A DNA stretch of 64,000 nt from Streptomyces sp. NBC_00461 (GCF_036013935.1 NZ_CP107902.1:744001-808000), one strand, 5' to 3'. Counted from the stretch's first letter, positions 41,553 to 50,476 are shown. The notes: a model not told the origin generated them from the sequence alone. Made by a program: numbers and translations.

Positions 41553-42662
41553 ATGTCACTCGGACGACGTCAGGTACTCGTCGCAGGCTCACTCACCGCC
41601 GCCGCAGGCGCCCTGGGCGCCGGAACGGCGCACGCCACGGGACGCGCAGAGGAGACGAAGAGCCTGGAGCAGCTGTACCGCGAGGCGAAGGCGGAAGGCG
41701 GCGCGCTGATCGTCTATGCGGGCGGCGACACCGCGACCCAGCAGGACGGCAACAAGGCCGCCTTCGAGAAGGCGTTCCCCGGCATCACGCTGGACATCGT
41801 CGTGGACTACAGCAAGTTCCACGACGCCCGTATCGACAACCAGCTCACCACCGGCACCCTCGTCCCCGACGTCGTCCAGCTGCAGACCCTGCAGGACTTC
41901 GCGCGATGGAAGCGGGAGGGCGTACTGCGCTGCTACAAGCCGGCCGGCTTCTCCCGGGTACACCCCGCCTTCAAAGCCCCCGACGGCGCGTGGACCGGCA
42001 TCTTCGTCGACGCGTTCTCCGCGATCTACAACGTCGACAAGGCCGGGACCACTCCGCCCACCTCCGCCCGGGACCTCCTCGACCCCCGCTGGAAGGGGAA
42101 GATCGTCTCGACGTTCCCCAACGACGACGACGCCGTCCTCTACCTCTACAAGGTCGTCGTCGACAAGTACGGCTGGGACTGGCTGCGCCGCTTCGTCGCC
42201 CAGGACATCGCCTGGGTACGGGGCACCCAGGAACCCGCAGACCGGGTCGAGGCCGGCACCGCGGCCGTCGCCCTCGGCACCGACGGCATGCTGACCCCGG
42301 CCGACGGGGTCAGGACCCGCTTCGTCCTGCCGAGGAGCGATCCCTTCATGGCCTGGGCCCAGCGCGCCGCCATCTTCAAGGACGCCAAGCACCCGGCCGC
42401 CGCCAAGCTGTACCTGAACTGGTGGCTCGACAAGCAGACCCAGTCCGACTTCTACATGTGGTCCGTCCGCACCGACGTCGCCCCTCACGCCGGCTATCGC
42501 CCCATCTGGGACTACCCCAATGCCAATGTGAACGGCTTCGACACGTTCATGGCCGACCGTGCCCTCGTGGAACGCTTCCGACAGCAGCTGACCCTCTACG
42601 TCGGCGAGGTCACCGGAGCACCGTCCCCGGGCTGGCTGGGATTGCACCCCGGACGCCGATGA
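41553..42662 (+). CDS. Tat-exported ABC-type substrate-binding protein (Fe3+/spermidine-like)
   Basis: A 369-residue extracellular solute-binding protein of family 1. A twin-arginine signal (LGRRQVLVAGSLTAAAGALG, residues 3-22) ends at about residue 29. The mature domain starts EQLYREAKAEGGALIVYAGG, as in iron(III)/AfuA-like binding proteins; TSARDLLDPRWKGKIV is a family hallmark. There is no lipobox, and no permease or ATPase gene lies nearby, so it must work with a remote transporter or act as a scavenger. It is probably under control of the divergent MarR gene. A terminator follows directly. Confidence 0.8.
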   Translation: MSLGRRQVLVAGSLTAAAGALGAGTAHATGRAEETKSLEQLYREAKAEGGALIVYAGGDTATQQDGNKAAFEKAFPGITLDIVVDYSKFHDARIDNQLTTGTLVPDVVQLQTLQDFARWKREGVLRCYKPAGFSRVHPAFKAPDGAWTGIFVDAFSAIYNVDKAGTTPPTSARDLLDPRWKGKIVSTFPNDDDAVLYLYKVVVDKYGWDWLRRFVAQDIAWVRGTQEPADRVEAGTAAVALGTDGMLTPADGVRTRFVLPRSDPFMAWAQRAAIFKDAKHPAAAKLYLNWWLDKQTQSDFYMWSVRTDVAPHAGYRPIWDYPNANVNGFDTFMADRALVERFRQQLTLYVGEVTGAPSPGWLGLHPGRR

Positions 42663-42678
42663 CATCTGGTCGCCCCTT

Positions 42679-42706
42679 CCGGCACCGCCTCGTCAGGCGG
42701 TGCCGG
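42679..42706. terminator. Intrinsic terminator-like hairpin after binding-protein gene
   Basis: CCGGCACCGCC-TCGTCA-GGCGGTGCCGG is a perfect 11-bp stem with a 6-base loop, 17 bp after the stop codon of the binding-protein gene. No T-run follows, as is common in Streptomyces. Confidence 0.75.
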
Positions 42707-42906
42707 GACAGGCGACGTTCGGCATCAGCCCGCCAACGGCAGCAAGTGGATGCCCATGCCGGTCGACACGTTCTCCGTCTGGTGCTGAGACGCACCACTG
42801 GGGCCCGCGCAGAGGAAAGCTGGTGGCTGGCTTCGGCCGGAGCTGTCACCCATCCGGCGGTGACGGGACGTGCCCCCGACAGACGCGGCGTGCCGCACCA
42901 CCGGCA

Positions 42907-43455
42907 GCGCGACTGGACCGCGCGCTGCAGAAGATCGCCCGCAGCGGCGGTGTCGTGGTCCTGCTGGACGGCACCCTCGTGCGCACCCGCCGCCGCACGG
43001 GGACGGAGAACCGGAAGAACTTCTCAGGCAAACACAAGGCCCACGGCCTGCTGTTCCTCGCCCTGACCGACGTGAAGGGCAACCTGATCTGGATCTCCGC
43101 AGCCAAACCCGGCCGCTCCAGCGAGATCACCACCGCCCGGCACAACAAGATCACCGAACAGCTTCGGGCGGCCGGGCTCGGGGCGCTGGCCGACCTCGGC
43201 TTCGTCGGCCTGGACGACGATCCCGACGACAACCCGGTGATCATCACCGGCCGCAAGGCCACCCGGAACCACCAACTCACCGCCGCGGAGAAGGAAGCGA
43301 ACCGCCTACTCAGCCGCGAACGAGCCGCCGTCGAGCACGGCTTCGCCAACCTCAAGTCCTGGCGCTTTCTGACCAAGGTCCGCATGCACGCCCGCCACGC
43401 GACCACCCTCCTGCGGGCTCTGCTCGTCCTCGCGAACACCGAAGTGCAGAGGTGA
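42907..43455 (+). pseudogene. IS5-type transposase, 5'-truncated
   Basis: About 180 residues of an IS5-family DDE transposase with the first catalytic aspartate in VVVLLDGTLVRTRRR, the KNFSGKHKAHGLLFLALTD block, and the last glutamate region in SRERAAVEHGFANLKSWRFL. The N-terminal helix-turn-helix part of about 100 residues is missing; upstream sequence does not read as transposase in any frame. The remnant lies 240 bp behind the binding-protein gene. No inverted repeats or target duplications could be matched by eye. Confidence 0.75.
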
Positions 43456-43678
43456 CGGACGATCTCCGTCAAGCGATCATGCTCCCGGCCTGCGCGAGTA
43501 CGTCATTCCCGACCCACGCCAACCCCGTGACCTGCGAAATCACGATGAAAATTTCTCATTGTGCCGGGCTGGGCGGCGAGTTCGGTGGGTGCGACCCAGA
43601 CTCCCGTCGCCGGGGTTCTGTCCGCAGAGGGCCTTAGCAACTTGGGTGTTTGTTCTCGGCCAGCCTCGGCCGCCTCAG

Positions 43679-43888
43679 TCAGTAGTAGCCGCCCGCGATT
43701 TCGAGTGTGATCTCAATGACCAGAGGATGTCCCCGCACGGGGTCTACCCTGGCCAGCGCGCTGGCCGCCTCCCCGCGGGATCCGACATCCAGGGTGGGGT
43801 CGGTGGCGAGAGCTTCGAGTAGCCGCACGCCCCGCTCCACGTCCACCCTGCCCAACGCCTCGGCCACATTCATCTGGTAGCCGAGGAT
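43679..43888 (-). pseudogene. HEAT-repeat protein fragment
   Basis: About 65 residues on the minus strand: MNVAEALGRVDVERGVRLLE then ALATDPTLDVGSRGEAASALARVDPVRG (in parts). This resembles two copies of the 30-residue HEAT-like units found in large Streptomyces NTPase/NACHT-type proteins. The frame runs into the transposase fragment at about 43889, so the 5' part of the original gene is missing. The roughly 220 bp from 43456 to 43678 show no supported gene. Confidence 0.5.
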
Positions 43889-44200
43889 CTGAGAGATGGG
43901 TCGACACCGGGTTCAAGAACGCCGTCGTCGAACACGGCGCCAGCCTCGGAATCGACGTCGAAGTCGTCAACAGGAATCCGGGAGTTCGCGGATTTCACGT
44001 CGTGAAAAGGCGCTGGGTAGTAGAGCGAAGTATCGGTTGGATCATGCTCCACCGTCGTCTCGCCCGCGACTACGAGACCCTCACTGCCAGCTCCGAGGCC
44101 ATGATCCACGTCGCGTCGATCGACAACCTCGCCAAGCGCATAACAGACGCGACCACCCCAACCTGGCGAGGCACTTACCAGGAAATAAGGGTTAATTCAC
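43889..44200 (+). pseudogene. IS5-type transposase, C-terminal fragment
   Basis: About 100 residues with the typical ending of another IS5-group transposase: VDTGFKNAVVEHGASLGIDV, then KRRWVVERSIGWIMLHRRLA with the catalytic glutamate in VVERS, then LAKRITDATTPTWRGTY. There is no start codon and no upstream catalytic part. It is a different element from the one at 42907-43455. The frame runs on past the usual family end without a stop until 44556, overlapping the arabinofuranosidase start. Confidence 0.7.
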
Positions 44201-44498
44201 CTAGATCAAACGCCCCCTCAGAGTGGAGCGGCACAACAAACGGAGCGGAACCTGTCGGAAACATTGACGGAGCCATGGCAGAAACCTATCTTCTGCTCGA
44301 AGTGCCGCACAGCGTTCGTTATTTCGAACACTTGGTCCCTCGCCACGGCGATCGGCCGAGCAGACCGGCCGAGCCCGGAGGAAGAGCTGAACCGAACCGT
44401 GAGAACGCTGCTCGCCCTGCTGGGCCCGCTGCTGCTTGTCCACCGCCAACCCGTCGGGGCGCGGATCGCTGTCCCCGTATCGATGAACAAGGGGGTTT
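44201..44498. other. AT-richer spacer before arabinofuranosidase genes
   Basis: About 300 bp with lower GC than the neighbours at its left end. I see no clear gene. It should carry the promoter of the two GH54 genes; AAGGGGG lies just before the first start codon. It is probably the flank of the former insertion element. Confidence 0.35.
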
Positions 44499-46055
44499 AT
44501 GGTGCCTGAGCCATTCACGTTCCGACGACTGCACCGGGGGCTGGTTGTCTCCTTAGCCGCGGTGGCGCTCGCCTTCGCCGGCCTTGTCGCCTTCAGCGGC
44601 GCCTCGCAGGCCGCCACACAAGGGCCCTGTGACATTTACGCGGCGGGCGGCACGCCGTGCGTCGCGGCGCACAGCACCACCCGCGCGCTGTTCGCCTCCT
44701 ACAACGGCCCGCTCTACCAGGTGCAGCGGCTGTCGGACAGCGCGTTGCAGAACATCGGGGTACTGTCCGCCGGAGGCGTCGCCAACGCCGCGGCGCAGGA
44801 CTCGTTCTGCGCGGGCACCACGTGCACCATCACCCGCGTCTACGACCAGACCGGCAACAGCGGCAACACCCTGGTCTACCAGGGACCCGGCGGGACCGGC
44901 GGCGCCGACACGGCCGCCACCGCGAACACCGAAACGCTGACCGTAGGCGGCCAGAAGGCTTACGCGCTGTACATCAACCCCGGCAACAGCTACTTCGCCG
45001 GCGGCTCGGGTGTGCCGACCGGCAGCTCGCCGGAGGGCGAGTACATGGTCACCAGCGGCGCCCACGTCAACAACGGCTGCTGCTTCGACTACGGCAACAG
45101 CGAGACCGACCACCACGCCGACGGCAACGGCGCCATGGACGCGATCAACTTCAGCACCTCGTGCTGGTTCGGCGGCTGCAGCGGAACCGGACCGTGGGTG
45201 CAGGCGGACCTGGAGAACGGCCTGTTCTCCGGCGGCAGCACGACGTGGAACCCCGGCCAGGTCGCCGAGACCAGCCACTTCGTCACCGCGATGCTCAAGA
45301 ACAACGGCACCACCCAGATGGCCCTCAAGGGCGCCAACGCCCAGTCCGGGAGCCTGACCCAGCTCTACAGCGGCGCACTGCCCAGCGGATACAACCCGAT
45401 GCACAAGCAGGGCGCCATCATCCTCGGCAGCGGCGGCGACTGCTGCCAGACCAACAACAACGACAGCGCGGGGACCTTCTACGAGGGCGCCATGGTCCAG
45501 GGCTACCCCTCCGACGCCACCGACGCCGCGGTCCAGGCCAACATCGCCGCGGCCGGCTATGTCACCGGCACCACCACCCCCTTCACCCGGGGCGCGAGGC
45601 TCTCGCTGAAGGCCACCACCTCCTGCTGCACCACGGACTACCTGCAGCACAACGCGAGCGACGACAAGGTCGTGATCGCGCCGGTGAGCTCCGGCAGTTC
45701 CGCCACCGACAGGGGCGACGCCACCTGGATCGTCAGGCCCGGCCTGGCCAACAGTAACTGTGTCTCCTTCGAGTCGGCCAACGCATCCGGCAAGTACCTC
45801 AGGCACTCCGGGCTCCAGCTCTACCTCAACCCCAACGACGGGACCACCCTGTTCGCCGCCGACGCCACTTTCTGCCCGCAGCCAGGAAACAGCGGCACCG
45901 GTTACTCCCTGCAGTCCCTCAACTACCCGGCCAAGTACATCCGCCACTACGCCTTCACCGCCTACATCGCGAGCAACGGCGGTACCAACGCCTGGGACGC
46001 CACGTCGTCGTGGGCCCAGGACACCAGCTGGCTCGCCGCCGCCCCCTGGAGCTGA
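44499..46055 (+). CDS. Secreted alpha-L-arabinofuranosidase, GH54-CBM42 (copy 1)
   Basis: A 518-residue secreted enzyme. The signal peptide runs to the AxA site in SGASQA (about residue 38). The GH54 catalytic domain starts GPCDIYAAGGTPCVAAHSTT. The nucleophile glutamate is in QADLENGLFSG (about residue 239), and the acid/base aspartate is in ILGSGGD (about 312). The last 150 residues are a CBM42 beta-trefoil (ARLSLKATTSCCTTDYL, then KYIRHYAFTAYIAS). It removes arabinose side chains from arabinan or arabinoxylan outside the cell. A 5-residue insertion with two cysteines after the acid/base aspartate distinguishes it from copy 2. Confidence 0.92.
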   Translation: MVPEPFTFRRLHRGLVVSLAAVALAFAGLVAFSGASQAATQGPCDIYAAGGTPCVAAHSTTRALFASYNGPLYQVQRLSDSALQNIGVLSAGGVANAAAQDSFCAGTTCTITRVYDQTGNSGNTLVYQGPGGTGGADTAATANTETLTVGGQKAYALYINPGNSYFAGGSGVPTGSSPEGEYMVTSGAHVNNGCCFDYGNSETDHHADGNGAMDAINFSTSCWFGGCSGTGPWVQADLENGLFSGGSTTWNPGQVAETSHFVTAMLKNNGTTQMALKGANAQSGSLTQLYSGALPSGYNPMHKQGAIILGSGGDCCQTNNNDSAGTFYEGAMVQGYPSDATDAAVQANIAAAGYVTGTTTPFTRGARLSLKATTSCCTTDYLQHNASDDKVVIAPVSSGSSATDRGDATWIVRPGLANSNCVSFESANASGKYLRHSGLQLYLNPNDGTTLFAADATFCPQPGNSGTGYSLQSLNYPAKYIRHYAFTAYIASNGGTNAWDATSSWAQDTSWLAAAPWS

Positions 46056-46140
46056 CGAGCAGTCCGCCCCCACTCCGGCTCGGATCCAGCCGAATCCGCA
46101 CCGGACTCACATCACCCGCCACCCTGTGAAGGAGTTCTTC

Positions 46141-47700
46141 ATGATCAAGCGACCGTGGATGCGCAGCGTCAGACGCGCGCTCCTCGCGGCCGGCGCCAGC
46201 GCCGCGCTCGCCGCCGGCCTGCTCACGGCCACGGCCAGCACCTCGCAGGCCGCCACCCAGGGGCCGTGCGACATCTACGCGGCGGGCGGCACCCCGTGCG
46301 TCGCGGCGCACGGCACGACCCGCGCCCTGTACGCGGCGTACAACGGCCCGCTGTACCAGGTCAGGCGCGCCTCCGACAACGCGACCAAGGACATCGGCGT
46401 GCTGAGCGTCGGCGGGTACGCCGACGCCGCCGCGCAGGATTCCTTCTGCGCCAACACCAGCTGCGTCATCACCGTCATCTACGACCAGTCCGGCAAGGGC
46501 AACAACCTCACCCAGGCACCCGGGGGCTACTGGCCCGGGCCGGCCGAGGGTGGGAAGGACAACCTCGCCAACGCCGTCGCCGCGCCGGTCACGGTCGCCG
46601 GCCACAAGGCGTACGGCGTCTACGTGGCCCCGGGCACCGGCTACCGGAACAACCACACCTCGGGCATCGCGACCGGCGACCAGCCGGAGGGGATGTACGC
46701 GATCTTCGACGGCACGCACTTCAACGGCGGCTGCTGCTTCGACTACGGCAACGCCGAGACGACAGGCAACGACGACGGCAACGGCACCATGGAGGCCATC
46801 TACTTCGGCAACAGCACGGGCTGGGGATACGGCAGCGGCAACGGCCCCTGGATCATGGCCGACCTGGAGAACGGCCTGTTCTCCGGCGTCAACCGCGGCT
46901 TCAACGCGGGCGACCCGAGCGTCAACAACCGGTTCGTGACCGCCATCGTCAAGGGCGGGCCGAACCAGTGGGCCATCCGCGGCGGCAACGCCCAGTCGGG
47001 CAGCCTGTCCACCTACTACAGCGGCGTACGCCCCAACGATTCCGGCTACAACCCGATGCAGAAGCAAGGCGCCATCATCCTCGGCATCGGCGGCGACAAC
47101 AGCGCTTCCTCCGCAGGCACCTTCTATGAGGGGGTCATGACCTCGGGCTACCCCTCGGACGCCACCGAGAACGCCGTACAGGCCAACATCACCGCCGTCG
47201 GCTACAGCACCGCCTCGACCAGCGCCCCCACCCCCGGCTCCCGGATCTCCCTGCAGGCCACCACCGCGTGCTGCACCTCCGACTACCTGCGCCACAACGA
47301 CGCCGACAACAAGGTCGTCATCTCCGCCATCAACTCCTCCAGCTCGGCCACCGACAAGGGTGACGCCACCTGGATCGTCCGCGCCGGCCGGGCCAACACC
47401 TCGTGCCTGACCTTCGAGTCCGCCAATGCACCCGGCCGCTTCCTGCGCCACGCCGGCTTCCAGCTCTACCTGGACGCCGACGACGGCGGCAGCCTGTTCG
47501 CGCAGGACGCCACCTTCTGCCCCACTTATGGCAACAGCGGGGTCGGCCTCTCCTTCCAGTCCGTCAACTACCCGACGAAGTACATCCGCCACTACGCCTA
47601 CACGGGCTACACAGCCAGCAATGGCGGGTCCAACACCTGGGACTCCACGGCGTCCTGGGCCGAGGACACCAGTTGGCTCACCGCGTCTCCCTGGAGCTGA
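46141..47700 (+). CDS. Secreted alpha-L-arabinofuranosidase, GH54-CBM42 (copy 2)
   Basis: A 519-residue paralogue of the preceding gene, 85 bp downstream and with the same domain order. The signal peptide has a basic start (IKRPWMRSVRRALL) and ends at TSQA. The catalytic residues sit in MADLENGLFSG and ILGIGGDNSASS. The CBM42 starts SRISLQATTACCTSDYL. AAGGAG precedes the ATG. The two genes are a tandem duplication that has diverged mostly in surface loops and the region around residues 110-150; they are probably co-transcribed. Different fine specificities (linear versus branched arabinan) are possible. Confidence 0.92.
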   Translation: MIKRPWMRSVRRALLAAGASAALAAGLLTATASTSQAATQGPCDIYAAGGTPCVAAHGTTRALYAAYNGPLYQVRRASDNATKDIGVLSVGGYADAAAQDSFCANTSCVITVIYDQSGKGNNLTQAPGGYWPGPAEGGKDNLANAVAAPVTVAGHKAYGVYVAPGTGYRNNHTSGIATGDQPEGMYAIFDGTHFNGGCCFDYGNAETTGNDDGNGTMEAIYFGNSTGWGYGSGNGPWIMADLENGLFSGVNRGFNAGDPSVNNRFVTAIVKGGPNQWAIRGGNAQSGSLSTYYSGVRPNDSGYNPMQKQGAIILGIGGDNSASSAGTFYEGVMTSGYPSDATENAVQANITAVGYSTASTSAPTPGSRISLQATTACCTSDYLRHNDADNKVVISAINSSSSATDKGDATWIVRAGRANTSCLTFESANAPGRFLRHAGFQLYLDADDGGSLFAQDATFCPTYGNSGVGLSFQSVNYPTKYIRHYAYTGYTASNGGSNTWDSTASWAEDTSWLTASPWS

Positions 47701-47735
47701 CGAGGGACCGGACTCTCCGAGCGCCTCCCAGCAGC

Positions 47736-47787
47736 GAGCACGGCAGCCTTGCAGAAGCGCAGGGAGGCCGTGCTTGCTCCCTGCAAG
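47736..47787. terminator. Compound hairpin after arabinofuranosidase genes
   Basis: AGCACGGC pairs with GCCGTGCT (47737-47744 / 47767-47774), and alternatively CTTGCA and GGGAG pair with CTCCC and TGCAAG (47748-47787). Two mutually exclusive folds lie just after the stop of the second gene. Confidence 0.4.
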
Positions 47788-47845
47788 CTTGATCTGCATG
47801 CATCCCGCGAGCCACGACACTCCAACACCACGTGGCTCGACGGGA

Positions 47846-48961
47846 TCACGGGTTCATACAGTCCGACGACGCACTGGAGATACACAAGCGACTGAGCCGG
47901 AGCGTGACCGATGAGCCGCATCGGGAGGGGTGCGCACTCTTGTCGGCCCAGTGCAGCGCAACGGACCATCCATGCGGATACCACCAGGGGCGAATGCGTA
48001 CGTAGTACCAGCTCTCTGGGGAGCCTATCGCCCGGAGCGGGCCCCGCGTCCGACATGAGGGGGATGGCCCTGACGGGCCAACAGGGACGGACAGGGCGGG
48101 GCCTGGCGGCCCCACGTGCAGCGGCAGATCGTCCCGCCGGCATCTCGGACACCGGCCCACCGGGTAGCGCTCACGGTTTTGCCGCCATTCGCGACAGCCG
48201 CGGCACCGGGTCGCCGTATCGCCCCAGCACGCACAGTCCGCGCAGGACCGCACCGGCCAGGCCGCCGGGGGCGGGGCCGTGCGCGGCCTCAACATCCCTG
48301 CCTGCGCGAGCAGTTCAGCGGCGGCAGCTTTCAACGGTAACCGCACCTGATCGAGCATCTCCTGCGCAACCAGTGCCTCCCCCTCGGCATCCCGGATCGC
48401 CAGCGCACACCTGATGAGCCGCAGCACCATCTGCGGCCACGTCCCCGTCAGCCCCGCGTTCGCCGCCCGCTGCCCGGCGAGCGCCTGCAGGACCTCCTCC
48501 TCCGGCCACGTACGGCCGCTGATCCGCCGGGCATCGCTGAGTTCCAGGCGCCGCCGGACCGGAAACAACGTCAGTTGCCCGCGCATCACCGCGGGACAGA
48601 TCCTGGGGTCGTCGACCAGATGCCGCGCCTCGCGCGGCCCCAGACAGGGAGCGGCCGCGCCCCGGGGACGCGGCAGGTTCCGGGCGCCCTGCCGGCCCAG
48701 GCCCAGCACGTAGACGTGCAGCTGGGTCGGCCCCGGGAAGACGGCCTCGATGCCGGACCGGATCTCCTCCCGCACCGCGATCACGCACGGACGGCACAAA
48801 CCGTCACCGTCCACCGGCCCGACCCGGCAGCACCGCGGACACCGCGCCGTCCCCCGGTTCTCCAGCCAGCCACGACAGCTCCAGCACAGCCCGTCCCACA
48901 GACGCGACACGCCCCAGTCCAGGCAGAGCCCACACTGCCGCACCACCACCGCAGTCCCCAC
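47846..48961 (-). CDS. Zinc-ribbon protein of recombinase module
   Basis: A protein of about 371 residues with several CxxC zinc ribbons: CGLCLDWG...CWSC, CPRCC...CRPC, and in the C-terminal third CADCACWG...CRGC and CPRCRRD. The middle part is helical (EEEVLQALAGQRAANAGLTG, MVLRLIRCALAIRDAEG). GTG start at 48961 lies 2 bp after the stop of the HTH gene. The sequence after the last ribbon (about the final 90 residues) is compositionally different, and another frame reads just as well, so a 3' frameshift or truncation is possible. I know it only as a companion of actinobacterial recombinase-HTH genes; its function is unknown. Confidence 0.6.
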   Translation of the reverse strand: MGTAVVVRQCGLCLDWGVSRLWDGLCWSCRGWLENRGTARCPRCCRVGPVDGDGLCRPCVIAVREEIRSGIEAVFPGPTQLHVYVLGLGRQGARNLPRPRGAAAPCLGPREARHLVDDPRICPAVMRGQLTLFPVRRRLELSDARRISGRTWPEEEVLQALAGQRAANAGLTGTWPQMVLRLIRCALAIRDAEGEALVAQEMLDQVRLPLKAAAAELLAQAGMLRPRTAPPPAAWPVRSCADCACWGDTATRCRGCREWRQNRERYPVGRCPRCRRDDLPLHVGPPGPALSVPVGPSGPSPSCRTRGPLRAIGSPESWYYVRIRPWWYPHGWSVALHWADKSAHPSRCGSSVTLRLSRLCISSASSDCMNP

Positions 48962-48963
48962 CG

Positions 48964-49290
48964 TCAGTTCGGCGGCCGCAGCCGGCGCGGGCCGTCCCGG
49001 CGCGGCACCGGCCGCACCGGCCCCGCCTCGTCGCCGACCGCCCGCTCCTGCTCCTCCTGGCCCCCGGCGGCAGCCACCGGCTCGGCCTCCATCAGGTCGG
49101 CCACCGTGCATCCCAGCGCCGCGCAGATCTTGTCCAGGTCATCCAGTCGCACCGTCACCGGAGTGCCGCCCCACAGGGCGGCGACCTTGCTCAGCGACGG
49201 CATGAACCCCACCTTCGCGAACGCCGCCTGCAGGTCGACCGGCCGCCAGATGTCGCGCTTGGCCGCGGCCCAGCGCAGATTCCACCTCAC
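48964..49290 (-). CDS. XRE-like helix-turn-helix protein of recombinase module
   Basis: A 108-residue protein. MRWNLRWAAAKRDIWRPVDL leads into a Cro/XRE-type domain (LSKVAALWGGTPVTVRLDDL, then KICAALGCTVADLMEAEP). GTG start at 49290 overlaps the integrase stop by 4 bp. The acidic, then basic C-terminal tail of 40 residues is disordered. It probably binds DNA to control or assist the recombinase; the palindrome upstream of the operon is a candidate site (inferred). Confidence 0.75.
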   Translation of the reverse strand: MRWNLRWAAAKRDIWRPVDLQAAFAKVGFMPSLSKVAALWGGTPVTVRLDDLDKICAALGCTVADLMEAEPVAAAGGQEEQERAVGDEAGPVRPVPRRDGPRRLRPPN

Positions 49291-50435
49291 CGCAAACTCC
49301 CCCTATCCGCGACCAGCCGCTGCCCGGCCCGCGTCGCCGACTGCCGCCAGCGGTCCGCCTGCTCGGGATCGGCCTGGGCCGTTGCCAGGTAATTGACCGT
49401 CGTAGTCGTCCAGATATGTCCGAGCATCCGCTGCACCTCCCACAACGTCATGCCGCGCTCGTAGTTGTGGGTGGCGCACGCGTGCCGCAGCAGATGCGGG
49501 AACAACTCCGGCACCGGCCCCGGCAGATGGAGCCGCGACGCCGCCTTCAGCGCCCGCCGGAACGTCGCCGGGACGATGGCCGGCGCGATCGGAAGGTTCA
49601 GCGCCGCCACCGGCTTCGGCAGCCGCTCGGAGGGAAACAGCGGCGCCGCGGGATGCTCCGGGTCGTCCTGGAACAGGCCGCGGACCTCCTCCACATACCA
49701 CCACAGCAGCGCGCGGCCCTCCTCGAACAGGAACGCCTCCCGCGGCCTCGGGCCGGACCCGCGGGCTCCCTTGCCCTGGACCACGAACCGGCCCCAGCGG
49801 CCCGACTCCCAGTGCACGTCCCCGAGCGCCACGCCACACAGCTCCGCAGCCCGCACCCCGGACACATAGGCGATCTTCGCCATCACATAGTCCCGGCACG
49901 CCACCGCCTCCTTACGGGCCTGCGGCAAAGCATTCCGCCACGCGGTGAAGAACTCCCGCATCGCCCGCTGCGACGGAGGCACCCGCAACCCGAAGTCGCC
50001 ACGGTGACGGGGCCGGTTGAACGGGTCGACCGGCGACTCCACCACCGCCCCGAACAACCGATGGATCTCCCCGGCGTACCGCTGCTCCAGGAACGCGAAG
50101 TACGCGTCGATCTTGCTGATCTTCGCCAGGACCGTCGACCGGGCACGCTTGCCCGGACCCGCGAAGTAGCGGTCCAACGCGGCCGGCGTGAGCTGCCACG
50201 GCACGACGTCGTAGTGCTCGCACAGCTCGATCACCGGCTTGACCAGCTGGTCAATCGATGACGGCATCAACCCTGCCGCATCCCGCGCCCACTGGTACTC
50301 CGCGAGTGTGTCGAAGAAGTACGACCGCTCGTCCCGCTGCCCCGAACGGTTCCGGTAGGTATGGAGAGAGAAGACCTCAGCCAGGCCGACCGCATCGCGT
50401 CCAGGGGTCAGGGAACGGGTTTCGGACTCCCCCAT
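49287..50435 (-). CDS. Tyrosine-type site-specific recombinase
   Basis: A protein of about 382 residues of the phage integrase family. The N-terminal core-binding domain spans residues 50-150. Catalytic residues: first arginine in SGVRAAEL, a candidate lysine in VVQGKGARG, HLLR (His-x-x-Arg) in FPHLLRHACATHNYERG, and the second histidine and nucleophile tyrosine in LGHIWTTTTVNYLA. ATG at 50435 is used here; a GTG at 50459 inside the palindrome is the alternative. No ribosome binding site is clear, so a leaderless message is possible. It is the first gene of a tight three-gene operon. No phage or plasmid genes surround it. Confidence 0.85.
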   Translation of the reverse strand: MGESETRSLTPGRDAVGLAEVFSLHTYRNRSGQRDERSYFFDTLAEYQWARDAAGLMPSSIDQLVKPVIELCEHYDVVPWQLTPAALDRYFAGPGKRARSTVLAKISKIDAYFAFLEQRYAGEIHRLFGAVVESPVDPFNRPRHRGDFGLRVPPSQRAMREFFTAWRNALPQARKEAVACRDYVMAKIAYVSGVRAAELCGVALGDVHWESGRWGRFVVQGKGARGSGPRPREAFLFEEGRALLWWYVEEVRGLFQDDPEHPAAPLFPSERLPKPVAALNLPIAPAIVPATFRRALKAASRLHLPGPVPELFPHLLRHACATHNYERGMTLWEVQRMLGHIWTTTTVNYLATAQADPEQADRWRQSATRAGQRLVADRGSLR

Positions 50436-50457
50436 GAACCCGCAGATTACGAGTGCC

Positions 50458-50476
50458 ACTCGCAGAATCTGCGAGT
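50458..50476. promoter_or_regulatory. Perfect 19-bp palindrome at the recombinase start
   Basis: ACTCGCAGA-A-TCTGCGAGT, nine perfect base pairs on either side. A related CGCAGATTACGAGTG lies next to it at 50441-50455. It overlaps the promoter and alternative start of the recombinase, so it is either the operator of the HTH partner or a recombination site. The following 240 bp up to the MoxR gene contain nothing else I can assign. Confidence 0.6.

Noticed and set aside
42700..42906. Possible N-terminal part of the IS5 transposase
   Set aside because: The frame is open but its residues do not resemble the helix-turn-helix of the family, and it overlaps the terminator of the preceding gene.
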